Shown one piece after another: positions 21,219-30,479 of a DNA stretch of 58,000 bases. This stretch comes from Adiantum capillus-veneris (Eukaryota > Streptophyta > Polypodiopsida > Polypodiales > Pteridaceae): contig CM043950.1 in the NCBI GenBank assembly GCA_014529385.2, positions 66,486,935 through 66,544,934 of the forward strand. The letters are read 5' to 3'. The notes under the pieces are model-generated. The model ran no database searches, had not been told where the DNA came from, and worked only from the letters and a program-made list of their open reading frames with translations. The first letter of the stretch is position 1; each line of letters begins with the position of its first letter. Both the position numbers and the translations under genes were made by a program.

Positions 21219-22758
21219 TTATTGTATATTGCTCTGGATATTACATTTTTGCTGGTTGGTTTTCTTATAAATTACATCTTTTGGTATAGGGCAAATGGCC
21301 AACTTGACACCAAAGGTTTTGACAATATCCTCTGGGTTTGTTACCCCTTGACCTAGGCTTAAGGTACAATGGGAGAGAAATGACCGAGGGTGCTTTCCTG
21401 TAAAGGCATACAATGCCGCCTCTCGGTCCACCAAGATACACTTGTGAGCATTAAGGGTAAGGGAATCTTCAGCAAGGATGGCACTTAATGCCTTGCACTT
21501 GAGTAGCTCCACAGAACCATGCTTGGAGAACTCTGTGTGTGCAATGCGAAGAATGGATGGTCCCAGATGGCCAAGGTAGTGCCACAGGGAGCTATCTCTA
21601 CCAATAGGATTGTTGCACAAACCTCCGGTACGCATTGCAAACTTATCAACAAGGTATGCGTCCTGGAAAACATTTTAAACAACTTCAACACTTGCTATAG
21701 GATACAATTTACTATTGATAAAGTTAAAAAGTGGTTACCTCGGTTTCCTCATCCATCTTTTCAAGAGTTTTCCTTGTAAGGTCGATGCTAGAGCGATCTT
21801 CTCTACCCATAATGATTAGCGGTTTGTGTGGAAGAAAAGTGCTTTTCGGGATGCTTTCATAAAATGAGGCACATGATTTGATTTCCATAAGTGCATCTGC
21901 CACAATTTGTACCAAATTTTGTTCGTTTTCACTAGGGAGGAATGAGAGACTTGGTGGGAGACCTTGGTCTTCAAAGTCAATTTGAAAGCTGGCCTTCTCT
22001 TGCTTTCCACTGGGATCTTTCATGCCCGCATAGATAGTGAGCGCTGAGAGCGACTCATCTTCTTTGAGTCCTAGTGTCTTTGCAATGTCATTAAGGGACA
22101 AGAAGTGACGACCATCCACCACCATTGCATGCAAAGTGAGTATTTGAAGGTCAGGAACTTCCTCCAGCACCTCGTCTCCCTCTATCAACCCATCTTCCTC
22201 CCTAGTGGAGCTTGGATCTTGTAGGAGGACGAGTGCCATAGATGCTTCAGCCTGCTCATCAACCTCTTCAATAAATTCATTTGATTCCTCCACAATGGTT
22301 ACAGGAGGTTTTTGGTTGGCCTTTTCCTTTGATTTTCCCTTCTCCATGCCCTCAAGCACAAGCAATACCGGAACCATATTGTCCCAAGAGATGAATTGGG
22401 TGCCTATGCACCCCATGCCCAAGTCTATGAGGTCATAATCATCCTCTGTCCTGTAGTCCCACTCAGTAAGCCCTTTTATAAACCTCAACAAGCGATAACA
22501 AAAGTTTTTTTCGGTAGCATAGAGGTGTTTGAGAAAATCCACTTGCAACCACGCCATGTTGGATCCCTCAAAGACTATTGCATATTATTCCATGTGCTCC
22601 ATCATGTAGTCAAGAAAGCTTTGAAATCCCTCTACATGAAGGTTAGAAGTGGCATGCATGTCGATCATCCCCTCAAACACACTAACTAGTTCATGTGCAC
22701 GATCTGCAAGTCCTATCTTCTCTAATTGTGTGAGAAGTGCATCAGAAGATGTTTCCAT
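21219..22758 (-). pseudogene. Gene 3 of element B: unknown two-exon protein, near full length
   Basis: The ATG at 22758 (ETSSDALLTQLEKIG) begins exon 1. A single TAA near 22586-22588 interrupts it after EHME, and the rest is open to 21739. A 76-bp GT-AG intron (21663-21738) joins to exon 2, which reads DAYLVDKFAMRTGG, WHYLGHLGPSILR, SLTLNAHKC and GVKLAICPIPKDVIYK, stopping at about 21219. The protein would be ~490 residues, soluble-looking, with an acidic middle region. I recognise no family. Compared with A, the stops lie at different places, so a complete gene existed in the ancestor. A TATA-like box lies at 22845-22853. Confidence 0.68.
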
Positions 22759-22844
22759 GGGTCTGTTTGCAAAGAAGATGGGAAGAGAGATGAAAGCTTG
22801 TGTTTTGTGAATGTGAGAAATGAAGTTTAAACCTACAAAGTCAC

Positions 22845-22853
22845 TTTTATACT
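22845..22853 (-). promoter_or_regulatory. TATA box of gene 3, element B
   Basis: Minus-strand GTATAAAAG lies ~90 bp upstream of the ATG at 22758, matching the position of the A box at 9892-9899. Confidence 0.55.
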
Positions 22854-23068
22854 CAATGTCACTTTTTAAAAGCACTTAAAATTAACGTCAAGCTAACTTA
22901 AAACTATAATTATAAACAAATCTTGCGACAAGCATTGAAAGACACCAACATTGAAAGTATTCACACTCCAAACTAAAAAACTTGCAATATTTTAAACGAA
23001 ATCTTGAACAAATTAAAAATGAAAAAGAGATTGAAAATGCCGTATGCATTAATGGGAGCGAAATCGCT

Positions 23069-24350
23069 TCAGTTACAAGCTTTTACATTAATACATCGCG
23101 GAAAACCAATTTCACACAGAAAGCTCTTCTCTTTTTTGGAACATACAACCTTTTCATTGATTTCAAAAACATATTGATTGGGCAAGGTATATCTAAGATT
23201 AAGATATCCAAAAAGGTGACTGAGATTCAAGTCGTTATTCACCGAGATGTCGTGCACTGCATTGTCGTGGAGGCATATTTGCAAATCAATTGATTCTATA
23301 GGAGAAACATCGGAGTCTAGTGCCTCCCATTCTCCCTTTGTCAGCTTCCATATTCTATAGGGAAAGACAATTTACAAGCTTTGCTTCGCAATATGGTATC
23401 TGCACACCACATTCTTAGCAACTATAAAGAACTTGATTGTACCTCCCTGGTGGTGGTTGACCAACTTAGTCTCATATCCAACTGCAAGGAAACTGCTGAT
23501 TGCACTTCCCCCTTTGCAAGTCCACATTGTTGGTGTCCTGTGAACACTCTGCAACCGAAAGATATACACGAACACATGAAGGGACATAAACCAAGTTAGG
23601 GAAGCTTAATGGGAACCATAGGTGCACTTCATTTCTAAATGCACATCTCCCTCGATTCTCCTTTTGGTTGTTGTGATCAAGGCACTATCAGGCTTAGGCC
23701 ATTCCATACTCTGCAAGGTTGGTGGATGAACCGGAGAAAGATTATCATACCCAGTTTGCCTAGGCGTTACATCAGTATGTTTATAGAAAAAAATGTCTTG
23801 TGAGACAAGCTCCACGGATGGACAACCAGCATAGAGCAGCTTGTCAAGGTCAACGTGGATGGCCTCAAAAGTTCATGTGAAGGACGCTATTGGCTCCCAC
23901 TCTACAAAATCGGATGGGAATACATCTGCAAACATGAACAAGCAATGAAAGCCTTATAGACATCAAAGCAATATATACAGCGTAAATACAATATATACAA
24001 TCTAAAAATTTGATAGAGGAGTGAAATTACAGTTTGCAAGAAACCTCGATGGAACCACTGTTGTCTCTAGCTTCATTTGTGAAACAACATACACATGTTG
24101 CACCTTTTCAAGACGCTTGCCGTCATGGGTTTGCTTGAACTCCATGATCCTTCCCTTCCAATGGTGTGCTCAAGAAGCCATGTGTCTCCTTGAGACCTTG
24201 TCTACACCTCTTGAGATGGGCTACATTGTCACCCACATCAATCGTTTGAACTCCACCGTCACCCAACGTCCACTGTCGTCTTGTACATTGCTGCATGAAA
24301 TGGGGAATGGTGGCACAACCTGTAGACAAACACTTATGATTAGAGATTGC
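23069..24350 (-). pseudogene. Gene 4 of element B: unknown multi-exon protein
   Basis: This is the homologue of 10134-11420. From the 5' side it reads CSNVQDDSGRWVTVEF, DVGDNVAHLKRC, SRFLANC, then an intron with intact GT and CAG ends (about 23927-24032). The next exon has DLDKLLYAGCPS and WPKPDSALITTTKRR. The donor of the short intron is CT instead of GT near 23600, so this splice is lost in B but intact in A. The last exon runs through LQICLHDNAVHDISVNN and LSHLFGYLNLRY to KACN at 23069, showing the C-terminus that A truncates. Function unknown. Confidence 0.55.
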
Positions 24351-25149
24351 ACATTCATGTTCTCAGGTGTATAGAGCAAGATTATTGATGATACATCAAG
24401 ACGAAGGATGTCACTTACTACTATACTGCTCCACCTGCTTGTTGGCTTAATAGGGAAGATAATGTTGCAAAGCTTGAGAGGAAAGTAGATCCTCTCTAGA
24501 GAGCACAATGGAGGAGGAGGAAACTTTTTGAAAAAAGAAAGAGGGATGATCTAGCAGAAGGATATGCTGTAGATCTTTAGCTTTAGGTAGAGGTGTTTAG
24601 TGAGGCTCAGGGAAAAATGAAGAACTTCAGCTTGAGGAGAATCCAACAAGCTTGAGGAGAATGCAGTAAGCTTGAGGAGGGAAAGGAGGTTCAAACTTCT
24701 ATTGCAGGGCTTTTGGGAGGGAAAATTGAAAAGAAGGAAAGAGAAGAAACTCTTGCAAGGTGAAGTGAAGAGAAGTGAGAGATGGTACAGTAGAGAGAGA
24801 GAGGGAGAAAACGATCAACACATTTTTGGAGGGACCCCTTTTTAGGAGAGAGGGGGGGAGAAACTGACAACCACTAGAGAGAGAAAGTATTGGTTTTTAC
24901 TCAACTATATAGAGAAAAGTTCATTTATTTTTTGAATTTATAGGAGATTTTCTCTTTGTATTTTATAAAAGAGTACAATTTTGACCACTTACGTTTAGGC
25001 CCTACCATACCCACCATTTCAGTCCACATGGCATCCACCCATTTGCCCCTTCCATAATCTCCTTTTTAATCCCATGGCAAATAAAGAGGCCCCCTTAGAC
25101 CCCATTCCCTTCCTAATGGTGGGAAGTATGCAATGAGATCTTGAGCAGC

Positions 25150-25494
25150 CGCACCTTAATGAAGATGAGTTACAATCATTTAAGGTGGTGAAAATTCACA
25201 GAGCTAATGGCTGATGCATGGGGCAAAACTCATATCACACATTACATGCATATCTTGTTCGCCGACGGTCCATACTTTCTTGACGAGTATGGATCCCTTG
25301 CACTCTGGAGCATTCAAGAGTTTGAAAGGTCACACTATCAGGCAATGGCTGCCTATTTTAAGATCACTCACCATAGCGGTGGCAAGATCCACAGCAACGC
25401 ATTTCACAAGATGGTTAATCGGTTCTACCGTGCGCTACCGGTAGGAAGAAGCAAAGCAAATGGGGCAACTTGTTTCTTAGGCACCATATCTTGA
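25150..25494 (+). pseudogene. Gene 1 C-terminal fragment of element C
   Basis: The frame 25207-25494 encodes MADAWGKTHITHYM directly followed by HILFADGPYFLDEYGSL, then ERSHYQAMAAYFK and NRFYRALP. It corresponds to the C-terminal block of gene 1 in A and B. In those copies an intron-like stretch of about 65-75 bp separates HYM from HILFA; here the two are contiguous, so C lacks that intron. The upstream part is truncated by element B. Confidence 0.7.
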
Positions 25495-25694
25495 AAGTGG
25501 CGAGTGCAAGGATACCATGGGTCGAATGCATATGAAAGAGCATTGGTGTGGAGGAGAAATCAACAAAAAGTAAGGTGCATGTGGCTTCTCACATAGTAAC
25601 GATTGTAATTTCCACTTTTTGGAGCATATTAATGATAATTTGTAACTTTTAGAAAAATTGGGCCCCATAAATATCCAAGTGAGTTTTTAAAGTC

Positions 25695-25703
25695 TTTTAT
25701 AAG
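25695..25703 (+). promoter_or_regulatory. TATA-like element upstream of the C histone gene
   Basis: TTTTATAAG lies ~120 bp before the ATG at 25820, with a (CT)n leader (25712-25790) in between. The arrangement parallels A and B. Confidence 0.4.
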
Positions 25704-25711
25704 TTTGCGAA

Positions 25712-25749
25712 TTCTCTCTCTCCCTCCCTCCCTCCCTCTCCCTCTCTCT

Positions 25750-25789
<40 letters not shown>

Positions 25790-25790
25790 G
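25712..25790. repeat. (CT)n/(CCCT)n tract in the leader of the C histone gene
   Basis: A pyrimidine tract of mixed CCCT and CT repeats lies between the TATA-like site and the ATG of the C histone gene. Confidence 0.85.
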
Positions 25791-25819
25791 TCTCCTCCTC
25801 CCTACTCTCACCTCCCACC

Positions 25820-26080
25820 ATGGAAACCAGCAATCAAGAAACCAACAACCTTAAGGCCCCAATTTCTCGGCTTGTGAAAGGTTATGGATGAGTACTTAAA
25901 GAGTGTAACAAGGGTGGAAGCAGCATCAATAGGTGCATTGCAGCAAGCAGTGGAGGATATCACTGGTCCCTCTTTCAAGACACCGTTTTGGCAATGGACC
26001 ATGCTAAGCGTGTGGCTGTTAAGCCCTTAATTTTGAAAGCACTTCACCTACGTGGTGATGATTGCTTTCGTAAAACCTAG
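25820..26080 (+). pseudogene. Histone H3-fold gene of element C (short tail, frameshifted)
   Basis: The ATG at 25820 opens only a short N-terminus (METSNQETNN), then ISRLVK aligned to the alpha1 region. After a frame change it reads MDEYLKSVTRVEAAS and GALQQAVEDI (alpha2). After a second change it reads SLFQDTVLAMDHAKRVAVK and LKALHLRGDDCF, ending TAG at 26078-26080. LFQD, HAKRV and the alpha2 ALQ block are shared with A, B and cellular H3. The long coiled-coil tail and alphaN helix are missing. The loop between alpha1 and alpha2 has the same length as in A and B. Clearly a pseudogene, but independent evidence for the histone identity. Confidence 0.72.
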
Positions 26081-26312
26081 ATAGGAAAGCCATTGTAACT
26101 TCTCAAGCGGCATCTTTGTCAGATTCATGTAATAGTTTTGAAAATGAAGTTATCCTATCTATATTTGGCGATTGCAATGTATTGTTTGAAATTTTAAGCT
26201 TGTGTTGGTTATGGATTTGAATGTGGTTACTTGGGCCAATTTCTCTAATCAAACCGTTCACGGGCTCCGTATGAGCTGGAACTTTAAAAATATGGGCTGA
26301 CGTGGTGCTCAT

Positions 26313-26432
26313 CTCAAGCCCCACAAGCCGTATGAACCCCGTTGTCATGCACATGGAAAAATAACAAGCCGTTCCATGGTCCCGTGTGCCACCATGTGCA
26401 CGTCGACGGGGTTCATACAGCCCGTGGGGCTC
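26313..26432. repeat. Imperfect hairpin with ~43-bp arms
   Basis: GCCCCACAAGCCGTATGAAC at 26319 onward is mirrored by GTTCATACAGCCCGTGGGGC ending near 26432, and the pairing continues inward through TGCACATGG. The loop is ~35 bp. It has no coding content and could be a small foldback element. A shorter inverted relationship extends outward. Confidence 0.7.
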
Positions 26433-26570
26433 AACTAGGGCCAAGGATTTAATATTTATGTAATTACCAAAAATGTATGTGATCACAAGGTCTTATTGAC
26501 ACATTTACTTAATTACATTTAACATGATCACAAACAAGCCGATTAAGAGCAACCTGGAAACCCACAAAAA

Positions 26571-26663
26571 GCCCGTCAGGCTATTTAGTTTTCCTACCGG
26601 GCCTGCCGGGCTACTCTGTTTTCCCTGCGGGCCCGCCAGGAAAAACCCAGTAGCCTGGCGAGG
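26571..26663. repeat. GC-rich palindrome with 30-bp repeated arms
   Basis: The segment 26600-26631 (CCTGCCGGGCTACTCTGTTT onward) is followed directly by its imperfect reverse complement (to about 26663). The 30 bp before it (26571-26600) is a direct repeat of the left arm. It is noticeably GC-rich against an AT-rich background. Confidence 0.65.
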
Positions 26664-26720
26664 CCGCAAAATAATATATATAGGGCCCCAATCGGGCCCG
26701 CTGGGTGTTATTCCTTGAGC

Positions 26721-26833
<113 letters not shown>

Positions 26834-26962
26834 GACCGCATTTGCAGGTACATCAAGAGGAGAGCGGGAGAGAGGGGGTCGTGTGGGAGCGTGCTCTGCA
26901 TTGTAGTGCACGGTATTACGGAGTACACCAGCTTCAAAGATTTTGTCCACTTATGCTTATCA

Positions 26963-28230
26963 TTAACTATTTACGACCCTCGTCTTTCCACAACGTTCAA
27001 GAAACTTTGTTACAATTGCATTTAGCCTATCTTGGCTCCTACTTTCTACAATTTCTCTTTTCAACACTTTTATTTGTCCTTCCAACTGGCAAACATGTAC
27101 ATCTGCTAAATCAATTTGATATTCGTCTACAAACTTTCTCATGGACTCTATCGAACCACACACACAATTTTTGAATATGTCATTCCCCTCTGTGGTAGGA
27201 TCCCACAACTCCATCAAGTCTCCAAATCTGCATAATGATATCCCCTAATCTTGTGAACACTCCATCGCTTACATCATACACCAACTCCTCTGTTTGTGTG
27301 TCTTCAAGATCACCTGGTTGATTCTCGTCATCTGTTGCTCACCTGTAGTTCATACATACATATGTAGATATTGTTATGTGAAATATAACATACATAAAAC
27401 TCAATTGCTAAACATTATGTAGACAATACAATGCGGCAGTGGTTGCCTTAGCTCAATGCAATAACGGCATGTACTCATCGCCCATATCCGCTAGCTTTTC
27501 ATCATCGTCGACACTCACACCATCGCTTGCTATGTCATCACCGATAGTTTTCTTGATTGTGGGACTTGTACCAGTTATCTTCTTACCTACATAGCAAAAA
27601 ACAACCCCATATATTTTAGAAACAAGACATAGGCAAAGAGAATTACTTGACTGCACTTACCTCTTAACGTCTTTCCAACGGGATGTAAACCAATCGATCC
27701 TTAATTGACTGATTCAGTACCAATCGCCCGCAATAAAGATTTCCACTACATCCTGGTACGTCATTGTAGATGGAAATGTCATGCACGTCCAAAGGGATTT
27801 CATCTTCTTTAAGTTCATCCTGTTCCCTTGGTATGGAGTAATCCATGTTGAGGAAGGATAGTATCTACCACAACACAACATTTTTTGCAATGTACGCAAG
27901 AGATCATTACCGAATGGGTGCTGCATTTGGAATCTCCAATACATTAAGGCACGGTCAAAGATATTATTATGCGTCAAGCAAATGTGGCTCTTACCGTCAT
28001 CCATTGCATACAAACTATACAATTCTATACTATTGTTCATCTCATCCACAATTATGTTATGCTCTACTTTTTGGATGTGGGGCTCTCCATCATCCTTTAA
28101 ATAGTACCCAATCATACCTTCAAATGTATGTAAGTGTTTTTGCCTCAATGCTTGGCAACGCACATTTCCCCCAAACGGATTGTCCTTATCCCACCTAGAT
28201 AACTTTTTAAGTTTGAATTTTAAGCAATAA
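26963..28230 (-). pseudogene. Unrecognised coding remnant, possible Rep/HUH-like element
   Basis: Minus-strand frames from about 28220 read NPFGGNVRCQALRQKH, then HTFEGMIGYYLKDDGEPH, then LLRTLQKMLCCGRYYPSSTW. They continue, after a frame change, in 27846-27664 (VHDISIYNDVPGCSGN). A further open piece lies at 27217-26963. GYYLK fits the YxxK motif of HUH-type Rep endonucleases, and I recall similar seed-free plant TE proteins, but no HUH motif is visible here, so the assignment is weak. Stops and frame changes separate the pieces. Confidence 0.3.
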
Positions 28231-28885
28231 GGAAGGTACTCAATATATGTACAACCATTTGGAAGTGCAAGTGAAATACACTACCCCCTAAGCAAATACC
28301 AGCTATTGTTTCTTTCTTTAGGAACTCATGCCTTTGACTTAATTTAAAGGCTAATGTTTATATCTGCACCCACCTAACTATAGTGACACTAACTTCCATT
28401 AGCTTTTGGGTTTCTTCCCATCCATTTTACATTTCTCCTTGCTCATTAGTGCAGGTCTCCCTTTCTTCCTCAACACACAATTGAGATCATTTTCTAACGG
28501 TCTTCTCCTCTTTTGGTGGGCGAGCATGGTCTTCTAGGATGCCTTGTGCTAAGCTCTTGAGCTGTGTCATTGTGCCTACATAGGCAAACAAATACATAAC
28601 CATGCAACTCTCTATCTCCCTCTTCCCCCCCCTCTCTCTCTCACAAACACTGATGTTCCCATTTGTGCCACGCATGTACAAAAGCAATGTTGGAAAAAAA
28701 CCAGTACCTACTATCTTTCTCAATTACATTTTTGCCTTGCTCACACAATTTCACTCTGAAAACTAGATAATTTCAAACATTTTGCTGAGTCGCAACCTTG
28801 CATACCATGCACACATGCTTGCACACATACACTTCCATTTGCATTTTTGAAACAAAAATATTGCAACCCTACCCCTCACCACATG

Positions 28886-28887
<2 letters not shown>
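28231..28887. other. No gene recognised
   Basis: AT-rich sequence with short CT-rich stretches and no supported ORF, RNA gene or repeat structure that I can see. Confidence 0.5.
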
Positions 28888-28955
<68 letters not shown>

Positions 28956-29463
28956 GCTTCATCTCTGCATGCCAACATGCACCCCTTCACATCCTAATTG
29001 GGAAAAAAATTTGAGCACTCCTCCATGCTGGCAGAGAGCGCCCGTTGCCACCTCAGCAATAGAGCCAGCGTGGCGAGCTGCTGCACCATTGAGGCTAAAC
29101 CTTGAAAAGTTGCAGCATTGCCGGACCTCAGAAAGCTGCATGCAGTTGCTACCTAATTCCTTATAGGCCTGCCTTTATCAAAAAGTTGAAGGCCGCTGTT
29201 ACCTAATTCCTTATAGGCCTGCCTTTATCAAAAAGTTGCAGGCAACTGCTGCCTAATTCCTTATAGGACTGCCTTTATTTAGAGGTCCTGCAACGCTGTA
29301 TCTTTTTGAGGTTTAGCCTCAATGGTGCAGCAGCTCGCCACATTGGCTCTATTGCTGAGGTGGCAACGGGATGTCTCCTACTAGCATGGAGGAGTGCTCA
29401 AAAATTTTCCCCAATTAGGATGTGAAGGAGTGCACATTGGCATGCAAAGACGCAGTGTAGAGA

Positions 29464-29496
<33 letters not shown>
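28888..29496. repeat. Foldback repeat bounded by (CT)n and poly-G, with 48-bp tandem repeats in the loop
   Basis: A (CT)n run (28888-28954) leads into a left arm (about 28955-29118). Its reverse complement forms the right arm (about 29295-29460), ending in a ~31-base poly-G (29466-29496). The arms share CCTCAGCAATAGAGCCA and GAGGAGTGCTCAAAA-type blocks. The ~175-bp loop contains three tandem copies of a ~48-bp unit (CCTAATTCCTTATAGGCCTG...). A related arm occurs at 35850-35990 in the orientation of the right arm, just past composite copy 2. Confidence 0.8.
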
Positions 29497-29497
<1 letters not shown>

Positions 29498-30043
29498 ACT
29501 TCATAGCCAAAAAAAAACTTTTTTTAAAAAACTTGGCAAACCTACATATGAGAAGCAATAGAGGTAAATGGACTAAGTGGTAAGGTTACTACACCAAATT
29601 ACACTAAATTTTTAAAAAGTTTGTAGTTATTCTTACCTTCAAATATAAACTTAAGAGGTAAATCTAAAAATTTAAAGGTGTGATTACACTACAGCTAGGT
29701 TTTTTTTTACACTGTTGACGGCTTGCAAAAAACGTTTTAAGGGCCAACCAAAGCAATTAAGGGCTTAAAATTTCAAGGATTCGTCAAGGCACCTAGGTTC
29801 TCACAATCTAGTCTGGATCTTGCAAATGTAAGAGATTAAAAATACACTAAATACTAAACCACTATTTTGTTGGGTTTAAGGTCAATTTGAAGCATTTGTC
29901 GAAATGTATCCCCAACCCTAAACACTAAACCACGATTTTTTTTGGTTTTAAGGTCAATGGCATCTTTACAATAAAACCCAAATCGAGAATTTTCAAATTT
30001 AGCCGGTTCAAATGCACAAAATTTTAATTTTTGAACCACATTC

Positions 30044-30047
<4 letters not shown>

Positions 30048-30086
<39 letters not shown>

Positions 30087-30158
30087 GGCAATCAAATTCA
30101 CCTACATAAATCATTTTAACACACACACACACACTCTTTTTTACACTTTCAATTTCAG

Positions 30159-30204
<46 letters not shown>

Positions 30205-30252
30205 TCTCTATATCTTTACCCACTACATTTTGGGAGTGCACGCATGCGCGCG

Positions 30253-30283
<31 letters not shown>
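30048..30283. repeat. (GA)n, (CA)n and (CG)n(CA)n cluster of composite copy 2
   Basis: Counterpart of 501-724: (GA)n at 30048-30083, (CA)n at 30119-30135 and 30160-30203, and a CG/CA tract at about 30240-30283. Tract lengths differ from copy 1 and an additional CA block is present. Confidence 0.9.
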
Positions 30284-30479
30284 TATTTCTCCATCTTTAC
30301 CCACTTTAATTTTTACACACACAAGCATCCCTACTTCTACAATTTATCCCCGTTTTTTCCACTTTCCTCACTACACTCCACAAATTACCCACAAAATGAA
30401 GTTTCCATTGCATTTATACTCAAAATATATCAAAGCCATTTGTGCAATTAAAATTTTGGTGATGATAGATCACAATTGA

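Larger units (their letters stand above)
15572..25118 (+). mobile_element. Histone-bearing TIR transposon, copy B
   Basis: This ~9.5 kb second copy shares both ends and all four genes with A. Its left end is CATAATTGGG, apparently lacking ~9 bp of the TIR; its right end matches A through CTTCCTAATG. It is longer than A because of a foldback insertion at 20752-21130 and a complete gene 3 C-terminus. Its flanks do not belong together: composite copy 1 plus filler on the left, the gene 1 homologue of element C on the right. No target-site duplication is seen. Confidence 0.85.
25119..26100 (+). mobile_element. Diverged fragment of a third histone-bearing element (C)
   Basis: Immediately after the right end of B the sequence encodes a relative of the gene 1 C-terminus (from about 25150) and then a relative of the histone gene (25820-26080), in the same order as A and B. 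Nucleotide similarity to A/B is low and only the protein blocks match well, so C is an older or different subfamily. No TIR is identified at its right side. Confidence 0.7.
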
